A stretch of 6,982 nucleotides of DNA from Ruminococcus sp. CAG:254. GTDB lineage: Bacteria > Bacillota > Clostridia > Oscillospirales > Ruminococcaceae. The translations under genes were made by a program, and so were the position numbers. Within the stretch, counting starts at the first letter, position 1. Each line of letters opens with the position of its first letter. The stretch covers positions 1 to 6,982 of the forward strand of contig HF997955.1 in the NCBI GenBank assembly GCA_000433635.1. The letters run 5' to 3'. The notes under the pieces were generated by a model. That model ran no database searches, was not told the DNA's origin, and saw only the letters and a list, made by a program, of their open reading frames with translations. Below are positions 1 through 6,000 of the stretch, one piece after another.

Positions 1-1276
1 TGAACGAAAGCGTATTTTCCGAAACAACATTTGGTTTTCGGAACGTCGGCGATTGCCCTGCTTTGAGCATACCGGCAAGCAGTCCGCAGGTAATCATAGA
101 CGTACCACCCTGTGAAATGAATGGAATCGTAACGCCAGTAAATGGAATCAGGTTGCAAGAACCGAAGATGTTCAAGCCCATCTGTACGACAAAGACCGCT
201 GCAACGCCTAAAATCATGGTTGTGTGGTAGTAGCTTCTCGGCTTGTTAATCATTGGCAATATTAACAGACTTGCAATGAAGAAGATGACCAGCAGGGCAA
301 CCAAAAAGCCCCATTCTTCACAGATGGTGGAGAATACAATGTCTGTATCTGCGGCAGCGATTTCAATGAGGTTGCCGTATCCAGGACCTTTTCCGAATAA
401 GCCGCCCTCTGCAATTGCCATCAGTGCACGGCACTGCTGATAGCCGTTTCCGTACATGTCATTCCAGATGTCCACAGAAAGACGGTCTTGTACATAGCCC
501 GGTGCAAATTTCGCAGCGGCAATGACCACCAGCACGCCAACTGCACACAGGAAAATCAAAGTCGTTTTCGAGAATTTTGCCTTTGGGTAGCAGATGCGGC
601 AGATGACTGCACAGCCATAGGCTGCGGCAAAGGTTGGCAAACTGCCCAAGTCCCGACACCACCATTGCAGCACAAAGATGGCGAGGAATGAACCGGTTAA
701 AAACAGAGCTTCTTTGGAAACATAAAAGAAAAGTACCTTGGTCTTTTCGTGCTGTTCCATGATGGAGGTGGCACAGAGCAGAACAAATACGGGCTTCATA
801 AATTCAGAAGGTTGCAAGCTGATTGGTCCAATCTGAATCCACATGCTCCGGCTGCCTGTCAGGAGCAGGATTGCCAGCATAATCACGCCCAGCACGATAT
901 ACAGATATTTTTTGATTGCCATCAGGCGGATGTGGTTGCGAGTGAGCAGGAACATAATTTGACAGCAGATTAACGCCATGATACAGGTGATATAATGCTT
1001 GGCAGCAAATCCAATGCCCCCGAAACAGGATTGAAAAATCACGCTGATGTTGAGAATCAGAAGCAGTAGAAAGTCTGTGGTGTAGGTCATCTGCTTATAG
1101 AAGAACCGCAGCACGATGATATAGACCACATCCAGCCCTAAGACGGCAATGGTCAGCGGGGCTAAATCCTGAATCGTTTCATAGTTTCCCCGAAACAGCA
1201 CCGTCAGCAGCATGACAATATGCGTGAACAGAACCAGTGCTGCAATGCGTCCGTAGCGTAAGCCATTATGATACAT
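1..1276 (-). CDS. FtsW/RodA/SpoVE-family peptidoglycan glycosyltransferase (3' end outside window)
   Basis: The protein is an integral membrane enzyme of the SEDS family, which polymerises lipid II into glycan strands with a partner class B penicillin-binding protein. 425 codons are open without a stop to the window edge. Family marks, numbered from the start used here: many hydrophobic segments; WIQIGPISLQPSEFMK at 146-161; RDLGS at 208-212, matching the family PDLGT; GLFGKGPGYG near 292-301; DTDIVFSTICEEWG with Asp312, aligned by eye to the essential loop aspartate of RodA; and PFISQGGTS at 385-393, the C-terminal signature. The reading frame also has an ATG at 1282, but AAGGAG (1285-1290) lies 8 nt from the ATG at 1276 and only 2 nt from the other, so 1276 is preferred. 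The start overlaps the end of the FHA gene. I cannot tell RodA from FtsW or SpoVE by eye; family assignment is firm. The missing end is probably short. Confidence 0.93.
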   Translation of the reverse strand, partial: MYHNGLRYGRIAALVLFTHIVMLLTVLFRGNYETIQDLAPLTIAVLGLDVVYIIVLRFFYKQMTYTTDFLLLLILNISVIFQSCFGGIGFAAKHYITCIMALICCQIMFLLTRNHIRLMAIKKYLYIVLGVIMLAILLLTGSRSMWIQIGPISLQPSEFMKPVFVLLCATSIMEQHEKTKVLFFYVSKEALFLTGSFLAIFVLQWWCRDLGSLPTFAAAYGCAVICRICYPKAKFSKTTLIFLCAVGVLVVIAAAKFAPGYVQDRLSVDIWNDMYGNGYQQCRALMAIAEGGLFGKGPGYGNLIEIAAADTDIVFSTICEEWGFLVALLVIFFIASLLILPMINKPRSYYHTTMILGVAAVFVVQMGLNIFGSCNLIPFTGVTIPFISQGGTSMITCGLLAGMLKAGQSPTFRKPNVVSENTLSF

Positions 1277-1727
1277 TTGCATCTCTCCTTTGCTGTAGGA
1301 TGACGGCTTGCGTGCCGAATCGGATTTCATCCATGGGTTTTAGAATGGCTTGGTGGTCGATTTTCGTGCCGTTGACGAATGTGCCGGATTTGGAATGCAA
1401 GTCCACGACACGCCAGACCCCGTTGGAAACATAGAGCACCGCATGATAACGGGAAATACTCATATCCGGCAGGCGAATATCCGCCGAGCCATGCCGCCCG
1501 ACTAGAATTTCATCGGCTTCTAAGGGAATCCATTCGTTGGTCTGAACATCTCGCAGCATCATGTGATTGCTGACTTTGTTCCACCGCAGCTGTTCAATGC
1601 GTTTTTCTCGCTTTGCAAAGGAAAAGATGACAAAGACACAGAGAAATACCACAAAGATGACCACGGCACTGACAATGATGGAAAAGGGAGTAAAGTCCCG
1701 CAGGGTCTTTAACAGTTCTTCGTACAT
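1266..1727 (-). CDS. Membrane-anchored FHA-domain protein
   Basis: This 153-residue protein has a short N-terminal tail, one strong transmembrane segment at about 15-37, a basic stretch after it (KREKR, 39-43), and a forkhead-associated domain at about 73-143. FHA domains bind phosphothreonine peptides. The recognition residues are all present: Gly77-Arg78 (VGRHG), Ser92-Arg93-x-His95 (SISRYH) and Asn119-Gly120 (GTFVNG). The positive-inside rule predicts a cytoplasmic FHA domain. A longer frame opens at 1778, but its Arg-Arg-Gln codons are the AGGAGG ribosome site (1737-1742), 9 nt before the ATG at 1727, so the shorter start is chosen. The stop overlaps the start of the FtsW/RodA-family gene by 11 bp. 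FHA proteins encoded beside SEDS and PBP genes also occur in the actinobacterial pknA/pknB-rodA-pbpA clusters. The inferred role is to tether or tune the wall polymerase according to Ser/Thr kinase signals. The kinase is not in the window. Confidence 0.92.
   Translation of the reverse strand: MYEELLKTLRDFTPFSIIVSAVVIFVVFLCVFVIFSFAKREKRIEQLRWNKVSNHMMLRDVQTNEWIPLEADEILVGRHGSADIRLPDMSISRYHAVLYVSNGVWRVVDLHSKSGTFVNGTKIDHQAILKPMDEIRFGTQAVILQQRRDANVS
1285..1290 (-). promoter_or_regulatory. Ribosome binding site of the FtsW/RodA-family gene
   Basis: On the minus strand this reads AAGGAG. It lies inside the last codons of the FHA gene, so translation of the two genes is probably coupled. Its 8-nt distance favours the ATG at 1276 over the one at 1282. 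Confidence 0.75.
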
Positions 1728-1752
1728 TTCAGATTGCCTCCTAAAGTATAAT

Positions 1753-1772
1753 GGGGCGAAATCGTATGCCCC
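1753..1772 (-). other. Small hairpin in the FHA-gene leader
   Basis: GGGGC (1753-1757) and GCCCC (1768-1772) form a 5-bp GC-only stem around a 10-nt loop, in the transcribed leader 10 nt upstream of the AGGAGG site. No U-run follows it at once, so it is not a clear terminator. A regulatory role is possible but unproven. Confidence 0.35.
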
Positions 1773-1810
1773 GAACATGGTTACAGATTGGTAGAAAAGA
1801 AGATATTCCT

Positions 1811-1839
1811 ATTATAATACAAGCCGCTGAAAAAATCAA
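1811..1839 (-). promoter_or_regulatory. Sigma-A-type promoter of the FHA-FtsW/RodA operon
   Basis: On the minus strand, TTGATT (1834-1839) is separated by exactly 17 bp from a perfect TATAAT (1811-1816). Transcription would begin near 1804, giving a leader of about 77 nt before the FHA start. Expression is probably housekeeping. Confidence 0.75.
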
Positions 1840-1960
1840 GCAAATGATAGGGGCTTTCACAGAAATTCGGGTTTTCTTTTGTTTTTTGCAATCTGTACAA
1901 AATCACACGGCAGCTTTTATTCAAGTTGCATGAAGAAGAAAAAAATTACAGAAAAATTAC
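1840..1960. other. AT-rich spacer between divergent promoters
   Basis: The gap between the FHA and protease genes (1728-2085) is 358 bp and non-coding. Its two ends hold the two promoters and leaders. This middle part is AT-rich, with runs of T near 1870-1890 and of A near 1940-1960. I see no convincing ORF, RNA gene or repeat in it. Confidence 0.6.
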
Positions 1961-1989
1961 TTGCAATTTGCCGGAAACTATGGTATAAT
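1961..1989 (+). promoter_or_regulatory. Sigma-A-type promoter of the dockerin protease gene
   Basis: TTGCAA (1961-1966), a 17-bp spacer, then TATAAT (1984-1989) preceded by TGG, which gives partial extended -10 character. The start would be near 1996, about 90 nt before the coding sequence. The -35 is part of the 9-mer TTGCAATTT, which recurs at 2032 and 5958. Confidence 0.75.
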
Positions 1990-2004
1990 AAACAAAATCA
2001 ACCG

Positions 2005-2042
2005 TGAAATCATCCATCATTTTTGGATGGTTTGCAATTTCA
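2005..2042 (+). other. Leader hairpin of the protease mRNA
   Basis: CATCCA (2011-2016) pairs with TGGATG (2024-2029) around a 7-nt loop. TGAAAT (2005-2010) can extend this with ATTTCA (2037-2042) across a 7-nt bulge on the 3' side. The structure starts about 10 nt after the predicted transcript start, so it may stabilise the 5' end. No known riboswitch was recognised. Confidence 0.4.
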
Positions 2043-2066
2043 TTTCCAAAATTTATAAAAATAGAA

Positions 2067-2072
2067 AGTAGG
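2067..2072 (+). promoter_or_regulatory. Probable ribosome binding site of the protease gene
   Basis: AGTAGG is the only purine-rich site nearby. It lies 13 nt before the protease ATG (2086), longer than usual, and 3 nt before an out-of-frame ATG (2076). An in-frame TGA just upstream of 2086 excludes an earlier protease start. Confidence 0.45.
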
Positions 2073-2085
2073 CGTATGACACAAC

Positions 2086-4524
2086 ATGAAAGAACGTGTT
2101 TCCCTCAGACGAATGACCGCATTTTTTACCAGCATCCTGCTGGTTGTTTTTTGCCTGCCGACTTTGGCACTTCCGGCAAAGGCAGAAACAACCGTCCGAC
2201 AGGTGAATAATATCGTCTTATTTGCCCAGTTCGACCCGTTGACGGAAAAAAACTTTATGAGTGGAGATGCAACCAATACGGTGCTTTCGATGTGCAACGA
2301 TACTACTACGTATCGTTCCCTGACAAAATACATTGATACTATTTCTTATGGACAAATGCACGTGGATTCTTATTTTCCGCAGCTGAAAGATGGTGTCATT
2401 GAGCCGTATGTGCTGAGCCAGAGTCGGGAATCTTACACGGACTATAACCAATATGCAGTTGAAATGATTCAGAATATTGCAATTCCGGCAGATATTCCGC
2501 TGGATGGAGACAACGATGGCTATATTGACAACATTGTCTGCGTGGTAGATGGAAAAGTTACATCTGCTGCCGATCCGCTGTGGTCAAAAGCATTTTATCT
2601 GGATGGCGGTTTGCAGGTGAACGGGCTTACCGTGGGACAAGTCAATCTGCACAGCGGCTATTCTGTGATCGGTTCTACGCTATTCAACGGCATTGGAACA
2701 GTCTGCCATGAATTTTTGCACAGCATGGGCTATCCGGATTTGTACCACCGCAGCGATGTTCCCGGTGATCCGGTCGGGCAGTGGGATATTATGGCAACCA
2801 CTTCTATTTTCTTGCAGTATCCGCTTGCTTATCAGCGGTATTCTGTTTCCGGCTGGATGGGAGCAGAAACGATTACAACAGCGGGGACGTATGCACTTGC
2901 TCCAGCATCTGCCTCCGAGGGCAGCCGGCTCTACTTATTAAAAACACCGCTTTCCGACACGGAATTTTTTGCGGTAGAATATCGAAAGCAGGGTGCGAAA
3001 TATTCGGATGAACTGGATGGAAAAATCTATGGCGATGGCATGGTGGTCTATCGGGTGAATACCAGCGTGGTCGGAAACTATCGGGGCGATACTGATCAGA
3101 TTTATATTTTCCGTCCAGGGGAAACCGCATTGAACGGCGGAGCAGGCGACTTGACAAAGTCTTGTTATGGCGGAACAGGTGCACCGAATCATATTGGAAC
3201 AACAGACCTGCAAAAGAAGTTTTCCGATGGGGCGTTGGTCTATGCAGACGGAACAAACAGCGGCATTGCACTGGACAACATTCAGATTCAGGACAATGGA
3301 ACATTGACATTCTCAGTATCGTTTGCAGACCTTTCCGGTCAGAAACTCTGGGAAACCAGCAACAATAGTTCATTCTCTGCGGATACCATGGCGTATGATC
3401 TGGCAACTGCCGCAGATGGCACGATATATCTGCTTTCAACTACTGCCTATTCTGCAACCCTGTATCGGGTGGAAGAGGACGAAACCCTGACCGCAATCAG
3501 GAAGCCATTTTCCGGCAGTATGTACAATCCAAAATTGGTGATTTGTGATGGAACAGCATATGTGCTTTATCAGGATTATGATTATTTCTCGCATCTTTGC
3601 AAATGGAATGAAAACGGGCAGCTCTGGGAAGAATGCTATGTGGGGACAAAACTCGCACAGTATCAAGACCTTGCAACAGATGGCGAACAGCTTTATTTTA
3701 CTTGCACCACGGGTTCATTCCCGTATGCGTTGCAGGCATATTGCTACAATCCGAACACCGGACAAGCAACGCAAATTGGAACGGATCTCTCTGGAAACGC
3801 TTGCAATATGGAGATTGCTGCCGCAGATGGAACGGTCGTGATCGGCTATCGGGATTTGACTGCAAACAGCGTTCCAAAAGCAGCGATTTATAACGGAGCA
3901 ACTTGGAATATTATTACATTGTCCGAGCAGGAATGCGGAATGGTTTCTGTAATAGCAGAGGAAGATGGGAAGTTCTGGGTATTGCCTTCCGGCGGAAAAA
4001 ATCCGATTTTCAGCGTGAGCAAAGATGGAACTGCAACTGCCTATGAATTGCCAGCGGCATTGCAAGAAAACGTCTTTCAGATGGTGCCGGTTCTGTCCGG
4101 TGGGAATTTGTATGTGGCTGTAAATTCTCAGAATCCAAATGCATTTGATTTGTATCGGCTGAATCAGGAAACTGCATCATGGGAAACAGTCGGAAATACC
4201 ATTGCCAATGAAATTGTAAACCAGCCTGTTTTGTCTGCACGAAATGGAACGATTTATTGTATGTACAATGCTTCGGAACAAATTTTGCTGAAAAAATTAG
4301 TTATTTCCAAGAACGAAGAAACGATTTTAAAGGGTGATTTGAACTTAGACGGCAGACGGAATTTAGCGGATACCGTGCTGTTTCATCGGTATTTGCTGCG
4401 AACGGTTACCTTGACAGAAGAGCAGGGCAAACGTGCAGAAACCGTAGAAGATGGCACGATTAATATCATTGATCTGATTTGGCTGAAGCAAGCCATTCAT
4501 TTAGTAGACGTAGTAGACGCATAA
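2086..4524 (+). CDS. Secreted M6-family metalloprotease with propeller-like repeats and C-terminal dockerin
   Basis: This 812-residue extracellular protease is predicted to bind a cellulosome scaffold. Residues 1-33 are a signal peptide (basic start, hydrophobic core 11-30, likely cut after AKA). The M6-type (immune inhibitor A-like) domain spans about 34-410: an Asp-rich motif DGDNDGYID at 140-148, the zinc motif HEFLHSMGYPD at 208-218 (His208, Glu209, His212, probable third ligand Asp218), and WDIMA with candidate Met-turn Met236. Residues about 420-745 show roughly seven repeats of 40-50 residues, each with a DGxxY-like strand (DGTIYLL, DGTAYVL, GEQLYFT, DGTVVIG, DGKFWVL, GGNLYVA, NGTIYCM), suggesting a seven-bladed propeller. 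A dockerin follows at about 749-804: a good calcium loop (Asp751, Asn753, Asp755, Asn759, Asp762), then a weaker one (AETVEDGTINIID, 784-796). The substrate is unknown; it could process cellulosomal proteins or degrade plant or microbial protein. The gene appears monocistronic. The ribosome site is weak and distant, but the signal peptide supports this start. Confidence 0.93.
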   Translation: MKERVSLRRMTAFFTSILLVVFCLPTLALPAKAETTVRQVNNIVLFAQFDPLTEKNFMSGDATNTVLSMCNDTTTYRSLTKYIDTISYGQMHVDSYFPQLKDGVIEPYVLSQSRESYTDYNQYAVEMIQNIAIPADIPLDGDNDGYIDNIVCVVDGKVTSAADPLWSKAFYLDGGLQVNGLTVGQVNLHSGYSVIGSTLFNGIGTVCHEFLHSMGYPDLYHRSDVPGDPVGQWDIMATTSIFLQYPLAYQRYSVSGWMGAETITTAGTYALAPASASEGSRLYLLKTPLSDTEFFAVEYRKQGAKYSDELDGKIYGDGMVVYRVNTSVVGNYRGDTDQIYIFRPGETALNGGAGDLTKSCYGGTGAPNHIGTTDLQKKFSDGALVYADGTNSGIALDNIQIQDNGTLTFSVSFADLSGQKLWETSNNSSFSADTMAYDLATAADGTIYLLSTTAYSATLYRVEEDETLTAIRKPFSGSMYNPKLVICDGTAYVLYQDYDYFSHLCKWNENGQLWEECYVGTKLAQYQDLATDGEQLYFTCTTGSFPYALQAYCYNPNTGQATQIGTDLSGNACNMEIAAADGTVVIGYRDLTANSVPKAAIYNGATWNIITLSEQECGMVSVIAEEDGKFWVLPSGGKNPIFSVSKDGTATAYELPAALQENVFQMVPVLSGGNLYVAVNSQNPNAFDLYRLNQETASWETVGNTIANEIVNQPVLSARNGTIYCMYNASEQILLKKLVISKNEETILKGDLNLDGRRNLADTVLFHRYLLRTVTLTEEQGKRAETVEDGTINIIDLIWLKQAIHLVDVVDA
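4502..4519 (+). repeat. Perfect 9-bp tandem duplication at the C-terminus of the protease
   Basis: TAGTAGACG occurs twice in direct succession (4502-4510 and 4511-4519). It encodes the short tail VDVVDA after the last dockerin helix, immediately before the TAA stop. It looks like a small slippage duplication. Confidence 0.8.
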
Positions 4525-4605
4525 CCGCCGAAGGCGAACTGCGGTCGAGCTGGCTCAGCTCGGCGGAGGTGGTTTGTTAAGGAGGGCAAGCTGCCCTCCT
4601 TAACA
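4525..4605. repeat. GC-rich palindromic intergenic element, REP-like
   Basis: Directly after the protease stop, CCGCCGA (4525-4531) is complementary to TCGGCGG (4560-4566). CGAGCT (4546-4551) is complementary to AGCTCG (4557-4562), competing with it. A perfect 14-bp stem with a 3-nt loop follows (4575-4588 and 4592-4605; core TTAAGGAGGGCA). That stem has no U-run after it, so it is not a classic intrinsic terminator. The block is much richer in GC than its surroundings and resembles multi-copy intergenic palindromes of gut Clostridia, from memory only. Copy number cannot be judged from one window. Confidence 0.6.
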
Positions 4606-4648
4606 GAGGTATTGATGAGAACACATTGAAATCTAAGAGAGAATCGCA

Positions 4649-4759
4649 GAAACCGCAATTGCCTTTTGAAATAAAAAGGCTGTAATGAGATGCAAGGTTT
4701 CAGGGGCAATTGCGGTTTCCCAGGCAAGCTGGGGATGTGCCCCAGCCTTGCCGAAACCG
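4649..4759. other. Non-coding region with mutually exclusive long hairpins
   Basis: Arm A, GAAACCGCAATTGCC (4649-4663), is a perfect 15-bp inverted match of arm B (4705-4719). The last 7 bases of B (4713-4719, CGGTTTC) also match arm C, GAAACCG (4753-4759). The B-C hairpin encloses GGCAAGCTGGGG (4723-4734), which pairs with 4740-4752 apart from one bulged C. In addition GCCTTTT (4661-4667) can pair with AAAAGGC (4674-4680), competing with A-B. The remaining stretch to 4872 has only a weak stem, GGCAAA/TTTGCC (4798-4803 and 4816-4821). No credible gene lies between 4525 and 4913. Confidence 0.6.
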
Positions 4760-4872
4760 GATTCGGGTGGTATCCCTAAGAGCAATTTGCATACTCTGGC
4801 AAAGAGCGAAGCGATTTTGCCGAACCACACGCAATCAGTTTCCCAAGAATCAAACAACAATAAACATACAAA

Positions 4873-4907
4873 AGAGGATTCCCACAACAGGAATCCTCTA
4901 TTTTTTT
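4873..4907. terminator. Bidirectional intrinsic terminator between convergent genes
   Basis: A perfect 10-bp stem, AGAGGATTCC (4873-4882) with GGAATCCTCT (4890-4899), has the 7-nt loop CACAACA. On the plus strand seven T residues follow (4901-4907), ending the protease transcript. On the minus strand the stem is followed by TTTTGT, ending the mannanase transcript, whose stop lies just before the stem. Confidence 0.9.
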
Positions 4908-4913
4908 GCATCT

Positions 4914-5876
4914 TCACTTTGTCAGAACTGGTTTCTGAGAGAGAACCCGTTCATGATTGTATACATCTTTCAACCGCTGTCTGGTGTTGTATGTTTCTCC
5001 TATGCAAAATTCTTTCGACCATGTCATAAAATATGCCCACGGAATCTTGCTTTTTGCCAATAATGCTGCATCTGGTAAAAATCCAACCTCTGCCAACGCT
5101 GCAACTTTGTTGGCACTGGATGCCGCAATCAACGCCTGATAATCGGCGGCATAGTCCGTTGCTTCATAGTGTGGCAGGTAGACATCTACGGAAACGACAT
5201 CCACAAAATCATCCCCCGGATACCCCTCCGGCAGCCGACTGTTCCAGACCCAGAGCAGATGGTCGAAATGATAATGGTGCACATAGTATTCATACATCAA
5301 TAAATATAGCTGCTTTGCAACTTCTGCACCTTTTGCCCCCCACCAGAACCAAGTACCTTCTGCCTCGTGGAATGGTCGCCACAGAATTGGAATCTTTGCA
5401 TCCTGAAAGCGTTGCAGCTGTACTGCAATCGCATCCAAATCATGGAAAAACGCTGCCCGTTCCGGCGTGTCATCATGCAGAACCCGTTCTGCATCGAAAT
5501 TTGTGTGTTCGGTATAAAAGCTCTTGTCGTGTCCGCCGAGCGGAGAAAACCAGTGAAACGTCAGCGTGACAATGCCGCCCGTTTCGTTTGCCCAGCGGAG
5601 TGCAGTGTCCATGGTGTTGCGGTTTTCTTCTACTTCTACCCGACAGGCTTCCGAAGCACCTTCCATGCGGATGTTGGGCGAGTAGGCGAGCAACTCAAAT
5701 CCGCAGAGTTTCGGGGACTTTCCCGTTACGGTTTCAATATAAGCAACCTCTTCCATCGGGTTGGTCTGGGTGTGCTGTCCGGCAATGAGTTTTGTTCCTG
5801 CGATGTCGTGCAGGTATTGCAGCAGAGCCGTTGCCTCTGGGGTTGCGTTGGGGTTGACTGGTGTTGTGTGTATCAT
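4914..5876 (-). CDS. GH26 beta-mannanase, no signal peptide
   Basis: The 320-residue protein is essentially a single GH26 catalytic (beta/alpha)8 domain. GH26 enzymes hydrolyse beta-1,4-mannosidic bonds with retention of configuration. Visible marks: GQH at 33-35; TFHW at 106-109; PILWRPFHEAEGTWFWW at 163-179, where Glu171 is the expected acid/base; ALAEVGF at 260-266, where Glu263 is the expected nucleophile; and MTWS at 284-287. The protein begins where the mature domain of secreted GH26 enzymes begins, and has no signal peptide, dockerin or carbohydrate-binding module. It is therefore probably cytoplasmic and acts on imported manno-oligosaccharides. AAAGGAGG (5882-5889) lies 5 nt before the ATG, and the promoter lies just upstream, so no upstream secretion signal has been missed. 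The gene is transcribed alone, convergent with the protease and divergent from the LacI-type regulator. Endo or exo action cannot be told from sequence; some GH26 members act on other beta-glycans. Confidence 0.92.
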   Translation of the reverse strand: MIHTTPVNPNATPEATALLQYLHDIAGTKLIAGQHTQTNPMEEVAYIETVTGKSPKLCGFELLAYSPNIRMEGASEACRVEVEENRNTMDTALRWANETGGIVTLTFHWFSPLGGHDKSFYTEHTNFDAERVLHDDTPERAAFFHDLDAIAVQLQRFQDAKIPILWRPFHEAEGTWFWWGAKGAEVAKQLYLLMYEYYVHHYHFDHLLWVWNSRLPEGYPGDDFVDVVSVDVYLPHYEATDYAADYQALIAASSANKVAALAEVGFLPDAALLAKSKIPWAYFMTWSKEFCIGETYNTRQRLKDVYNHERVLSQKPVLTK

Positions 5877-5897
5877 AAAAACCTCCTTTTTAGCCTA

Positions 5898-5926
5898 ATT
5901 ATAACCCTAATTTATGATAAAGTCAA
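5898..5926 (-). promoter_or_regulatory. Sigma-A-type promoter of the mannanase gene
   Basis: On the minus strand, TTGACT (5921-5926), a 17-bp spacer and TATAAT (5898-5903) form a near-consensus promoter. The start would be near 5891, leaving a leader of about 15 nt that begins close to the ribosome site. Such a strong promoter would need a repressor to be controlled. Confidence 0.8.
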
Positions 5927-5929
5927 TGG

Positions 5930-5945
5930 AAATTTGCGTGAATTT
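5930..5945. promoter_or_regulatory. Operator-like palindrome next to the mannanase -35 box
   Basis: AAATTTGCGTGAATTT has 5-bp palindromic arms (AAATT/AATTT) around six bases with CG at the exact centre, as in many LacI-family operators. It lies 3 bp upstream of the mannanase -35. Binding by the neighbouring regulator is inferred. Confidence 0.45.
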
Positions 5946-5972
5946 TGAAAAAATCGGTTGCAATTTCAAAAT
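5942..5972. promoter_or_regulatory. 9-bp inverted repeat bracketing the -35 box of the regulator gene
   Basis: ATTTTGAAA (5942-5950) and TTTCAAAAT (5964-5972) are perfect inverted copies 22 bp apart, centre to centre (about two helical turns). They enclose TTGCAA, the -35 of the LacI-type gene. A bound dimer would block that promoter, so autorepression is plausible. The site overlaps the end of the 5930-5945 palindrome. Confidence 0.5.
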
Positions 5973-5986
5973 GGGTATGCTATAAT
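5958..5986 (+). promoter_or_regulatory. Sigma-A-type promoter of the LacI-family gene
   Basis: TTGCAA (5958-5963), a 17-bp spacer and TATAAT (5981-5986). The start would be near 5993, about 60 nt before the chosen start codon. It is divergent from the mannanase promoter; the two -35 boxes are 31 bp apart. Confidence 0.78.
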
Positions 5987-6000
5987 AAAAACCAAAGCAG

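Noticed and set aside
243..973. Short plus-strand frames opposite the FtsW/RodA-family gene.
   Set aside because: They are antisense to a continuous membrane-protein frame of 425 codons with family signatures and have no plausible products.
1747..1752. A plus-strand TATAAT in the FHA leader.
   Set aside because: No suitable -35 sits 17 bp upstream and no plus-strand gene follows closely; it is likely chance.
2873..3439. A 188-codon minus-strand reading frame inside the protease gene.
   Set aside because: It lies wholly opposite a well-supported coding frame; its Arg/His/Pro/Ser-rich product is typical of an antisense shadow.
4575..4605. The 14-bp palindrome considered as the intrinsic terminator of the protease gene.
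   Set aside because: It lacks a U-run on either side, whereas the hairpin at 4873-4899 has a proper one; some termination here cannot be excluded.
4633..4917. A 94-codon minus-strand reading frame between the protease and mannanase genes.
   Set aside because: It runs through the bidirectional terminator and the hairpin arms, overlaps the mannanase end, has no clear ribosome site, and its sequence follows the repeats; it is probably non-coding.
5033..5948. Two long plus-strand frames (178 and 193 codons) opposite the mannanase gene.
   Set aside because: The mannanase frame carries complete GH26 motifs with a promoter and ribosome site; the opposite frames show no recognisable domain and one runs across the mannanase promoter.
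5949..5963. A catabolite-responsive (cre) type site around the CG at 5955-5956.
   Set aside because: Only two positions on each side of the CG are symmetric, so the match to a cre or LacI consensus is too weak.
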